Shown in pieces: positions 1 through 7,226 of a stretch of 64,000 nucleotides of DNA. Made by a program: the position numbers and the translations under genes. Location of the stretch: the NCBI RefSeq assembly GCF_049316285.1, contig NZ_JBMOXA010000010.1:163646-227645 (forward strand), read 5' to 3'. The DNA comes from Rhodoferax_B sp049316285 (lineage in GTDB: Bacteria; Pseudomonadota; Gammaproteobacteria; Burkholderiales; Burkholderiaceae_C). The notes under the pieces are model-generated. The model worked only from the letters and a program-made list of their open reading frames with translations, was not told where the DNA came from and searched no databases. Within the stretch, counting starts at the first letter, position 1. The number at the start of each line of letters is the position of its first letter.

Positions 1-1
1 T

Positions 2-643
2 CCGATCAAGGATTTCGCCCCCATCACGCAGACCGCCAACGTGCAATTGGTCATGGTGGTACCGGCCACGCTGGGGGCCAAGTCGGTGGCCGACTTTATC
101 GCCATGGCCAAGGCCAAGCCTGGGCAGTTGAGCTATGCCTCCTCGGGTGCAGGCAGCAACCCGCAGTTCTTCGCCGAAATGTTCAAGCAGGCCGCCGGCA
201 TCGATCTGCTTCACGTGCCCTACAAAGGCAGCACCGCAGCACACACCGACCTGCTGGCTGGCCGCACGCAACTCATGTTCGACGCCTTGGCGTCCGTCGG
301 GCCTCACATCAAGAGCGGCAAGCTGGTGCTGTTGGCCGTGGCCGGCCCGACACGCTCGTCGCTGCTGCCGGACGTGCCCACCGTGGCTGAGGCGGGCATG
401 GCCGGATTTGGTGCGACATCCTGGGGGGCGCTACTTGCACCGGCCGGTACACCAAAGGTGGTGATTGACCAACTGCAGCGCGAAACCTCGGTCATTCTGC
501 ACTCGCCAGAAGTCAAGGAGCGGCTGGGTGCATTGGGCGCCGAGGTGGTGGCATCAACACCCGAGCAACTAGGCGAATTGATGAAGAAGGAAGAAGCCCG
601 GTACACCAAGATGGTGAAGGATTTACACATCACGCCGGAGTGA
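2..643 (+). CDS. Bug-family tripartite tricarboxylate transporter substrate-binding protein (5' partial)
   Basis: The reading frame is open to the left window edge, so the signal peptide and first third of the protein are missing; 213 residues remain. Visible hallmarks of the Bug (TctC-like) periplasmic binding fold are the segment ELSYASSG-like 'GQLSYASSGAGSNPQ', followed by 'HVPYKGS' and 'DVPTVAEAG', all near-invariant in the family. Such proteins bind carboxylates or other small organic anions in the periplasm and deliver them to TctAB membrane proteins or act as sensors. No tctA/tctB gene follows, so it looks like one of the many orphan Bug receptors of Burkholderiales. The ligand cannot be deduced. 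Confidence 0.9.
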   Translation, partial: PIKDFAPITQTANVQLVMVVPATLGAKSVADFIAMAKAKPGQLSYASSGAGSNPQFFAEMFKQAAGIDLLHVPYKGSTAAHTDLLAGRTQLMFDALASVGPHIKSGKLVLLAVAGPTRSSLLPDVPTVAEAGMAGFGATSWGALLAPAGTPKVVIDQLQRETSVILHSPEVKERLGALGAEVVASTPEQLGELMKKEEARYTKMVKDLHITPE

Positions 644-977
644 TGCAGCACCGCTGGCTACAGCACCGATAGCAGATAAGCGTTGCGGCACGGCCATCGT
701 GCATGGCTGGGACCGGGTCAGCAGGTCCACGTAAAACGCAAAGAAGCGTGCGTTGTCAAACCCCTACGCCACCGTCATTTTCTGCAGGCCTGCACCGGAT
801 ACCGGAGCCGCACTGTAGCCAATGATCTGACCGTCACTCGCTGCATTGGGGTATCGATCACCGTGGCGACCAGCATGCCGCCGAGCCATAGACGTTTCGA
901 AGCGCCATGCCGCCGGCGTTGGTGGTTTGAAAGCACTCCATGACCTGGCCAGGCTCGCACGCGGAGGCGTGAGGTTC
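644..977. other. Intergenic stretch with no convincing gene
   Basis: These 334 bases separate the Bug gene from the end of the methyltransferase gene. Short open frames exist on both strands but none has family resemblance. On the minus strand, protein-like fragments fall in different frames (for example 'QTTNAGGMALRNVYGSAAC' and 'DGQIIGYSAAPVSGAGLQ'). They may be remnants of a decayed, frameshifted gene, but I cannot identify a parent. No hairpin terminator was recognised. Confidence 0.35.
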
Positions 978-1673
978 TCAGTGCCGTTGGTAACGCAGCA
1001 GCCGCCCACGGTAAAGCGGTTCGTCGCCTACCGCCTCCTCGCGCAAAAGAGTGGTCTCTTCCAGCACGTAGCCCAGCTGTTGCAGCCGCCGTGTGAAGGC
1101 CGCACGGTTGCCGCGCTCGGGATCAACAATCAAAACCTCGCTCACCGGCATGGCGTGGCGCTCGATGAAGAGAGACAGGGCACCACCCTCGTCGCGTTCA
1201 TACAGCACGTCGCTGCCCATGATCAGGTCAAAACGCCCTTGCACGGTGGGCGCAAGGTCTTGCCCCGGCTGCTGCGTGGGCACATGTGACCAGTCGCCGT
1301 GGCAATAACGCATGGGCGCCAAACCATTGAGACGCAGGTTCTCCAGAAGAAAGCTGCCGGCCAGCGGATGGCAGTCGCTGGCCGTGACCAGGGCGCCGCG
1401 CCGGTGGCAAACCAGGCTGGCCAGTGCCAGGCCGCAGCCAATCTCCAGAATGTTTTCGCCCGCTTTGAGCGGCCGCTGTGCCACTGCTGCCGCCAGATGT
1501 ATGCCCGAGGGCCAGACCATGCCAAACAACGGCCAGTTACCCGAAGAAATGCCCACCGCCAAGGCGTGGCCCAGCGGGTCGCTGAACTGCTGACGGTCCA
1601 GCAGGCTGCGGATCTGCAGCGCGGCAACGCCACCTACGGGAATGAGTTCTTGCTTGAGCGCATAGCCCGGCAT
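978..1673 (-). CDS. Class I SAM-dependent methyltransferase (METTL/Nnt1-like)
   Basis: A 231-residue protein from the ATG at 1673. A longer in-frame start at 1787 would add 38 residues unlike the family. SAM-binding motif I is visible as 'NILEIGCGLALASLV', followed by an acidic 'TASDCHP' after strand 2 and the motif IV region 'FDLIMGSDVLYERD'. This layout, with 'FGMVWPSGIHLA' just before motif I, is that of the methyltransferase-16/Nnt1-like group, which methylates protein lysines or small molecules. The gene starts about 150 bases downstream of the RsmH-paralogue stop on the same strand, so the two may share a transcript. The substrate is unknown. Confidence 0.8.
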   Translation of the reverse strand: MPGYALKQELIPVGGVAALQIRSLLDRQQFSDPLGHALAVGISSGNWPLFGMVWPSGIHLAAAVAQRPLKAGENILEIGCGLALASLVCHRRGALVTASDCHPLAGSFLLENLRLNGLAPMRYCHGDWSHVPTQQPGQDLAPTVQGRFDLIMGSDVLYERDEGGALSLFIERHAMPVSEVLIVDPERGNRAAFTRRLQQLGYVLEETTLLREEAVGDEPLYRGRLLRYQRH

Positions 1674-1820
1674 ATCGACTTTCGTGAGCGAATTTGCTGG
1701 GGATGCCAGGACGGCATCAAGAGCGCAGGCGCGGATGGGAGTGGGCAGTATGCAGCAGCTTGGGCTGTGAGCAAGCGCCACGCCCATAAAAGGCCGCGCA
1801 AAGCTCGGGGCAATGGATCA

Positions 1821-2879
1821 TCAGTGCAGCGCGCGCACCGCCCAGCGCAGCTTGGCAGAGGTGGAGCGTGGATTGCTGCGCTGCTCGTCATATGAGGCGC
1901 GAATCGGATCGGCGGCCACGCTGCTGAAGGTGCCGTTGCGCTCGCCGGTTTGAAAGCATTTCTTCACGCGCCGGTCTTCCCCGGAATGAAAGCTCAGAAT
2001 CGCCACGCGTCCCCCTGGCTTCAGGCAGGCGGGCAGGTTCAGCAGCATCGCGTCCAGCACACCAAACTCGTCGTTCACCTCGATGCGCAGCGCCTGGAAC
2101 GTGCGCTGCAGCACCTTCTTGGTCTCGGCCAAACGCTCCTCCGCAGGCATGCTGCGTTTGTAGACCAGCTCCATGGTGGCGCGCACCAGGTCGGCCAACT
2201 GCACGGTGGTCTGCAGATACTGGCCTTGCAGCGCGGCGGCCAAGGGGATGGCAAAGGGTTCGTCGGAGTTGTCGGTCAGCAGGTCGCGCAGCCGGTGGCG
2301 CGTCACACACAGTAGCAGCTCGCTGGCCGACTGGCCGCTGGTCGGGTTCAGACGCAAGTCCAGCGGGCCATCGGCGCGGAAGCTGAAGCCGCGTGCCGGG
2401 TTGTCGATTTGCATGGACGACACCCCCAGGTCGGCCAACGCAAAGTCGAAGCCCCCGCCGGCCTGCGGCAGCAAGCTCACCAGTTCGCTGAAGTTCGCAC
2501 GGTGCACGCTGAGCGCTTCTTCGCCATAACCCAAGGCACGCAGCCGCGCGGTGGTGCGCGGCAACTCGATCGGGTCCACATCCATGCCAAACATGCGCCC
2601 ACCGGGCTGCACCAGCGGCAGCATGGCCAGTGTGTGGCCGCCAAAGCCAAGGGTCAGGTCCAGGCCGGTTTCACCCGGCAGCGGTTTCAGAATGGCCAGG
2701 ATTTCATCGACGCAAATCGAGCGGTGCATGCCCGCAGGTGTTTGCCCGCGCTGCATGACTTTTTCGACCTCGGCCGCATGGCGCGTGGGGTCTAGCTCCT
2801 TGTACTTTTCTTCAAACTGGCGCGGATGGGTGCCAGCGTAACGTACGCGGCGCTTGTGGGGAGGTGTGGGCTCTGTCAT
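1821..2879 (-). CDS. RsmH-family 16S rRNA (cytosine-N4) methyltransferase, N-terminally extended paralogue
   Basis: At 352 residues this is longer than the usual RsmH of about 310. Family signatures are clear: 'LDLTLGFGGHT' for the SAM-binding loop, 'FALADLGVSSMQID' with 'RGFSFRADGPLDLR', and 'AILSFHSGEDRRVK' near the C-terminus. The first 50 residues form a basic extension with 'RYAGTHPRQFEEKYKEL', and the usual HxPVLL start is replaced by 'MHRSICVDEIL'. Canonical rsmH methylates N4 of C1402 in 16S rRNA and lies at the head of the mra/dcw cell-wall cluster. Here there are no mraZ, ftsL or ftsI neighbours, so this is probably a second copy. Its target could be C1402 or another site. A symbol is withheld for that reason. 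Confidence 0.85.
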   Translation of the reverse strand: MTEPTPPHKRRVRYAGTHPRQFEEKYKELDPTRHAAEVEKVMQRGQTPAGMHRSICVDEILAILKPLPGETGLDLTLGFGGHTLAMLPLVQPGGRMFGMDVDPIELPRTTARLRALGYGEEALSVHRANFSELVSLLPQAGGGFDFALADLGVSSMQIDNPARGFSFRADGPLDLRLNPTSGQSASELLLCVTRHRLRDLLTDNSDEPFAIPLAAALQGQYLQTTVQLADLVRATMELVYKRSMPAEERLAETKKVLQRTFQALRIEVNDEFGVLDAMLLNLPACLKPGGRVAILSFHSGEDRRVKKCFQTGERNGTFSSVAADPIRASYDEQRSNPRSTSAKLRWAVRALH

Positions 2880-2935
2880 CGGCCATTATGTGGCCGCGCT
2901 GGGGCCAATAGCAGCCGGTGATCAGGCCATTCTTC

Positions 2936-2982
2936 AAATTCAAAAAGAAAAGCCGCGCAGAGCTTGATACATCTGCGCGGCT
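2936..2982 (-). terminator. Rho-independent terminator of the pyruvate dehydrogenase operon
   Basis: A 10-bp perfect stem (2951-2960 paired with 2973-2982, arm AGCCGCGCAG) is followed, in the minus direction, by a T-rich run (TTTTCTTTTT). It lies 36 bases past the lpdA stop and closes the minus-strand operon. Confidence 0.85.
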
Positions 2983-2983
2983 A

Positions 2984-3000
2984 GCTACTGAATCAGTAGC
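2984..3000. repeat. 17-bp palindrome GCTACTGAATCAGTAGC
   Basis: A perfect 8-bp inverted repeat with a one-base centre, directly abutting the lpdA terminator stem. A related shorter palindrome (CTACTACATTAGTAG) lies near 13345-13359, again next to a terminator. It may be a member of a dispersed small-palindrome family. Confidence 0.5.
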
Positions 3001-3017
3001 AACCAGGCGTCAACCCA

Positions 3018-4850
3018 TCACTTGCGCTGCGGCGGCACGTCGGTGCAGCTGCCGTGCGCGATTTCTGCCGCCATGCCGATGGACTCGCCCAGCGTGGGGT
3101 GGGGGTGTATGGTCTTGCCGATGTCGACCGCGTCCGCGCCCATTTCGATCGCCAGGGCGATTTCGCCAATCATGTCGCCGGCGTGGGTGCCGACCATGCC
3201 GCCGCCCAGGATCTTGCCGTGGCCATGCGCTTCAGGGGAGTCGTCAAACAGCAGCTTGGTGACACCTTCGTCGCGGCCATTGGCGATGGCGCGGCCCGAG
3301 GCGTTCCAAGGGAACAGGCCTTTCTTGACCTTGATGCCTTGTGCCTTGGCCTGGTCTTCGGTCAGCCCAACCCAGGCGACTTCGGGATCGGTGTAGGCCA
3401 CGCTAGGAATGACACGGGCGTTGAACGCAGCCGCGGCCAGTTCCTTGTTGCCCTGCAGTTCACCGGCAATCACTTCTGCGGCCACATGGCCTTCGTGCAC
3501 CGCCTTGTGCGCCAACATGGGCTGGCCCACGATGTCGCCGATGGCGAAGATGTGTGGCACGTTGGTGCGCATCTGGATGTCCACGGGGATGAAACCACGG
3601 TCGGTCACGGCCACGCCAGCCTTTTCGGCGGCGAGCTTCTTGCCGTTCGGTGTGCGGCCCACGGCTTGCAGCACCAGGTCGTAGGTTTGTGGCTCGGGCA
3701 CGGTCACACCGTCTTCTGCGGGCGCAAACGTCACCTTGATGCCTTCGGGCGTGGCTTCGGCGCCCACGGTCTTGGTCTTGAGCATGATGTTGTCAAAACG
3801 TGGCGCATTCATTTTTTGCCAGATCTTGACCAGGTCGCGGTCTGCGCCCTGCATCAGGCCGTCCATCATTTCCACCACGTCCAGGCGTGCGCCCAGCGTG
3901 CTGTAAACCGTGCCCATTTCCAGGCCGATGATGCCGCCGCCCAGGATCAGCATGCGCTTGGGCACTTGCGTGAGTTCCAGCGCGCCGGTGCTGTCGACCA
4001 CGCGTGGGTCTTGTGGCATGAAAGGCAGGCGCACGGCTTGTGAACCTGCGGCGATGATGGCGCGCTTGAACGCGATGGTCTGGGTTTTGCCCGACTTTTC
4101 CTGGCCTTTGGCGCCGGTGGTTTCTTCCACTTGCAGGTGGTTGGCTCCGACAAACTGGCCCGTGCCGCGCAGGATGGTGACCTTGCGCATCTTGGCCATG
4201 GCCGCCAGGCCGCCGGTCAGCTTGCCAATGACTTTTTCCTTGTGAGTGCGCAGCTTGCCGATGTCCACCGTGGGCGCACCAAAGTCCACGCCCAGCGCGG
4301 CCATGTGGCTCACTTCGTCCATCACGGCGGCCACGTGCAGCAGCGCCTTGGAGGGGATGCAACCAACGTTCAAACACACGCCGCCAAGCGTGGCGTAGCG
4401 TTCCACGATCACCACCTTCAAGCCGAGGTCGGCCGCGCGGAAGGCGGCGGAGTAGCCACCGGGGCCACCGCCAAGCACCAACACGTCGAACTCCTGGTCG
4501 GCCGTGCCGGCAAAGCTGGCGGCAGGAGGCGCGGCAACTGCAGCGGCAGCAGGCGCTGCAGCAGCCGGAGCGGCGGCAGGAGCAGCTGCGGGCGCAGCAG
4601 AAGCAGCAGCGGCCTCACCTTCGACCAACAACACCAACGAGCCTTCCTTGACCTTGTCGCCAAGCGCGACCTTGAGCTCTTTGACCACGCCGCCTTGCGA
4701 GGCCGGGATTTCCATCGAGGCCTTGTCGCTTTCGACGGTGATGAGCGACTGCTCGGGCTTGATGGTGTCGCCGACCTTGACCAGCAATTCGATCACCGTG
4801 ACTTCGGCGAAATCGCCAATGTCTGGAACCTTGATTTCTACGACTGCCAT
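3018..4850 (-). CDS. lpdA: Dihydrolipoyl dehydrogenase (E3) with N-terminal lipoyl domain
   Basis: A 610-residue flavoprotein that reoxidises dihydrolipoamide of the pyruvate dehydrogenase complex, passing electrons to NAD+. Residues 1-80 are a lipoyl domain with the lipoylated lysine at K43 in 'ESDKASMEIP'. An Ala/Pro-rich swinging linker covers about 85-115. The E3 body follows, with an FAD-binding 'GGGPGGYSAA', the redox-active cysteine pair in 'GGVCLNVGCIPSKALL', an NAD-binding 'LGGGIIGLEMG' and the C-terminal 'HPHPTLGES' active-site histidine. E3 proteins with a fused lipoyl domain are known from Neisseria, Ralstonia and relatives. It is last in the aceE-aceF-bph-lpdA operon, 69 bases after the bph stop, and is followed by a strong terminator. 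Confidence 0.97.
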   Translation of the reverse strand: MAVVEIKVPDIGDFAEVTVIELLVKVGDTIKPEQSLITVESDKASMEIPASQGGVVKELKVALGDKVKEGSLVLLVEGEAAAASAAPAAAPAAAPAAAAPAAAAVAAPPAASFAGTADQEFDVLVLGGGPGGYSAAFRAADLGLKVVIVERYATLGGVCLNVGCIPSKALLHVAAVMDEVSHMAALGVDFGAPTVDIGKLRTHKEKVIGKLTGGLAAMAKMRKVTILRGTGQFVGANHLQVEETTGAKGQEKSGKTQTIAFKRAIIAAGSQAVRLPFMPQDPRVVDSTGALELTQVPKRMLILGGGIIGLEMGTVYSTLGARLDVVEMMDGLMQGADRDLVKIWQKMNAPRFDNIMLKTKTVGAEATPEGIKVTFAPAEDGVTVPEPQTYDLVLQAVGRTPNGKKLAAEKAGVAVTDRGFIPVDIQMRTNVPHIFAIGDIVGQPMLAHKAVHEGHVAAEVIAGELQGNKELAAAAFNARVIPSVAYTDPEVAWVGLTEDQAKAQGIKVKKGLFPWNASGRAIANGRDEGVTKLLFDDSPEAHGHGKILGGGMVGTHAGDMIGEIALAIEMGADAVDIGKTIHPHPTLGESIGMAAEIAHGSCTDVPPQRK

Positions 4851-4919
4851 TTCTTTATCTCCACAAGTTTTGCCTGCACCCCATGTGGTGGCGCGGGCCT
4901 ATTTGTCTGTTTGCTGTGC

Positions 4920-5504
4920 CTATGCCTTGAGCTTCAACGTGAACACATCCACCGGGCCGGCCGAGTTCTTGTCGAACTCACACGCTGCCTGCACACCCTG
5001 CACGGCCAGCTCGCGCGCGGTTTTGGCCGAAGCCCAGCCCGCGTGCATCGCACCGAGCGCAAAACTGCGGCCCGAACCAATGCCCCAGAACTCCTTGAAC
5101 TCGAACACTTCGCGGTAGCTGTACAAGCCGTAAATGCCGGTGGCATTGGCCACCACCACGCTGAACTGGCTCGATTCGTAAGGGTCGTTGTCGTCTTCCT
5201 TGGTCTGCAAGAAAAACGACTCCTTGAGCAGCGGGTGCAGCTTGACGAAGGTATCAAACACCTCGTCTTTGCTGCCCATGCGCAACTGGTCCTTGGGCAA
5301 GGCCACCATGGCCTTGCGCAGCACCGGAAAGTGCGCCACCGTGCCGGCCATGCCCACATAGCTGATGCCGGTGGGCGTGTCGACCTTGAAGATCTTGCTG
5401 TTGTCTTCAAAACGGTGGCCCAGGCGGGTTTCGCCAAAGGTCACCAGCGTGTCGGCGGCTATCGCCACCTGACCGCCTTTTTTAACAACAACAACGGTCG
5501 TCAT
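4920..5504 (-). CDS. Betaproteobacterial proteasome homologue (BPH), Ntn-type threonine protease
   Basis: A 194-residue protein of the proteasome/HslV superfamily. After removal of Met1 the N-terminus is 'TTVVVVKKGGQVAIAADT', putting a nucleophile Thr at position 1 and Asp at position 17, as in proteasome beta subunits. A lysine in 'FEDNSKIFKV' (about position 36) fits the catalytic lysine, and 'GSGRSFALGAMHAG' matches the GxGxxxAxGA strand. It has no hslU partner and differs from HslV and Anbu in sequence. It fits BPH, reported as a self-compartmentalised double-ring complex. Its ATG begins one base after the aceF stop (TGACATG), so translation is very likely coupled. Why such a protein is made with pyruvate dehydrogenase is not known to me. 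Confidence 0.85.
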   Translation of the reverse strand: MTTVVVVKKGGQVAIAADTLVTFGETRLGHRFEDNSKIFKVDTPTGISYVGMAGTVAHFPVLRKAMVALPKDQLRMGSKDEVFDTFVKLHPLLKESFFLQTKEDDNDPYESSQFSVVVANATGIYGLYSYREVFEFKEFWGIGSGRSFALGAMHAGWASAKTARELAVQGVQAACEFDKNSAGPVDVFTLKLKA

Positions 5505-5505
5505 G

Positions 5506-7158
5506 TCAGAGCAGAACTCGACGGAAATCGGCGAGCACTTGGCCCAGATACGCGTTGAAACGCGCAGCAGAGGCGCCGTCGATCACGCGGTGGTCGTAAG
5601 ACAGCGACAGTGGCAGCGTCAGGCGCGGCACAAACTGCTTGCCGTCCCACACCGGTTTCATGGCGCTCTTGGACAAGCCCAGGATGGCGACTTCAGGCGC
5701 GTTGATGATGGGCGTGAAGTGGGTGCCGCCAATGCCACCCAGCGAGCTGATGGAGAAGCAGCCGCCGGTCATGTCGGCCGCACCCAGCTTGCCGTCGCGT
5801 GCCTTCTTGGCCAGCTCACCCATCTCTTGGCTGATCTGCAGCACGCCCTTCTTGTCGGCGTCGCGCAGCACGGGCACCACCAGGCCATTGGGCGTGTCAG
5901 CCGCAAAACCGATGTGGTAGTACTGCTTGTAGACCAGTTGGTCGCCGTCGAGGCTGGTGTTGAACTCGGGGAACTTCTTCAGTGCCGAGACCACGGCCTT
6001 GATGACAAACGCCAGCATCGTGACCTTGACGCCAGACTTCTCGTTCTCTTTGTTGGTCGAGACGCGGAAGGCTTCGAGTTCGGTGATGTCGGCATCGTCG
6101 TTGTTGGTGACGTGCGGGATCATCACCCAGTTGCGGTGCAGGTTGGCGCCGCTGATCTTCTTGATGCGCGACAAGTCCTTGCGTTCCACCGTGCCGAACT
6201 TGGTGAAGTCGACCTTGGGCCATGGGATCAGGCCCAGTGCCGCACCATCGCCACCACCAGCAGGTGCCTTGGCCGCTTGCGCCTTGGTCTGCACGGCGCC
6301 GGCCATGACCGACTTGGTGAACGACTGCACGTCGCCCTCAAGGATGCGGCCCTTGGGGCCAGAACCCTTGACTTCCTCGAGTGGTACACCGAGTTCGCGG
6401 GCGAACTTGCGCACCGATGGTGATGCATGGGGCAACGCGCCCGTGGGGGCCACGGTGGGATTGTGTGCGGGCACGGCCACCGCAGCCGTTGCGGCAGGAG
6501 CCGCTACAGCGGCGGCGGCAGGTGCCGCCGTTGCTGCAGGCGCGGCCGCAGCGGGCGCAGCAGCAGGAGCTGGGGCGGCAGAAGCCACACCGTCCAGAAT
6601 CGCCAGCAGGTCACCGATGTTCACGGTGTCGCCGAGCTTGACCTTCAATTCTTTGAGCGTGCCAGCGGCCGACGATGGAATCTCCATCGAGGCCTTGTCG
6701 CTTTCCACGGTGATCAGCGATTGCTCGATCTTGATGGCGTCACCGGGCTTGACCATGACTTCAATCACGGTCACGTCCTTGAAGTCGCCAATGTCGGGCA
6801 CACGCACTTCGACCGGGCCGGCGGCCACAGGTGCAGCAGCGGCGGGAGCGGCCGCCACGGGTGCGGGAGCAGGCGCCGCAGGTGCCGGGGCAGGAGCCGC
6901 AGCGGCTGGGGCAGCAGCGCCCTCGCCTTCGAGCGAAATCACGATGGAGCCTTGCTTGACCTTGTCGCCCAGCTTGACCTTGAGCTCCTTGACCACACCC
7001 GCGTGGCTGCTTGGAATTTCCATGGAGGCCTTGTCGCTCTCCACGGTGATGAGCGATTGCTCAGCCTTGACGGTGTCGCCGGGTTTGACCAGCAACTCGA
7101 TCACCGTCACTTCGTCGAAGTCCCCAATATCGGGAACCTGAATCTCAATCAATGCCAT
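5506..7158 (-). CDS. aceF: Dihydrolipoyllysine acetyltransferase (E2) of pyruvate dehydrogenase, two lipoyl domains
   Basis: A 550-residue E2 core protein that transfers the acetyl group from lipoamide to CoA. Two lipoyl domains (about 1-80 and 120-195) each carry 'VESDKASMEIPS' with the lipoylated lysine. They are separated by Ala/Pro-rich linkers. A peripheral-subunit-binding domain follows ('SVRKFARELGVPLEEV'), then the catalytic domain ending with 'SYDHRVIDGASAARF', whose HxxxDG motif is the active site. The ATG at 7158 was chosen because it begins the lipoyl domain ('MALIEIQVPDIGDF') and is preceded by a good ribosome site (TTGGAGAC); an upstream in-frame start adds ten unrelated residues. 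The gene is 68 bases downstream of aceE. Confidence 0.97.
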   Translation of the reverse strand: MALIEIQVPDIGDFDEVTVIELLVKPGDTVKAEQSLITVESDKASMEIPSSHAGVVKELKVKLGDKVKQGSIVISLEGEGAAAPAAAAPAPAPAAPAPAPVAAAPAAAAPVAAGPVEVRVPDIGDFKDVTVIEVMVKPGDAIKIEQSLITVESDKASMEIPSSAAGTLKELKVKLGDTVNIGDLLAILDGVASAAPAPAAAPAAAAPAATAAPAAAAVAAPAATAAVAVPAHNPTVAPTGALPHASPSVRKFARELGVPLEEVKGSGPKGRILEGDVQSFTKSVMAGAVQTKAQAAKAPAGGGDGAALGLIPWPKVDFTKFGTVERKDLSRIKKISGANLHRNWVMIPHVTNNDDADITELEAFRVSTNKENEKSGVKVTMLAFVIKAVVSALKKFPEFNTSLDGDQLVYKQYYHIGFAADTPNGLVVPVLRDADKKGVLQISQEMGELAKKARDGKLGAADMTGGCFSISSLGGIGGTHFTPIINAPEVAILGLSKSAMKPVWDGKQFVPRLTLPLSLSYDHRVIDGASAARFNAYLGQVLADFRRVLL

Positions 7159-7226
7159 GTGTTGTCTCCAAAAACAGTGCCGAACCACGCTGCACGCGTG
7201 CAGCGGGGCTCAGCAAGGTGCGTCCA

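Noticed and set aside
4920..5504. HslV peptidase subunit
   Set aside because: No hslU neighbour, and sequence and operon context differ from hslVU; BPH fits better.
4131..5558. A 475-codon plus-strand open frame opposite lpdA and bph
   Set aside because: Shadow of lpdA and the proteasome homologue; low-complexity composition.
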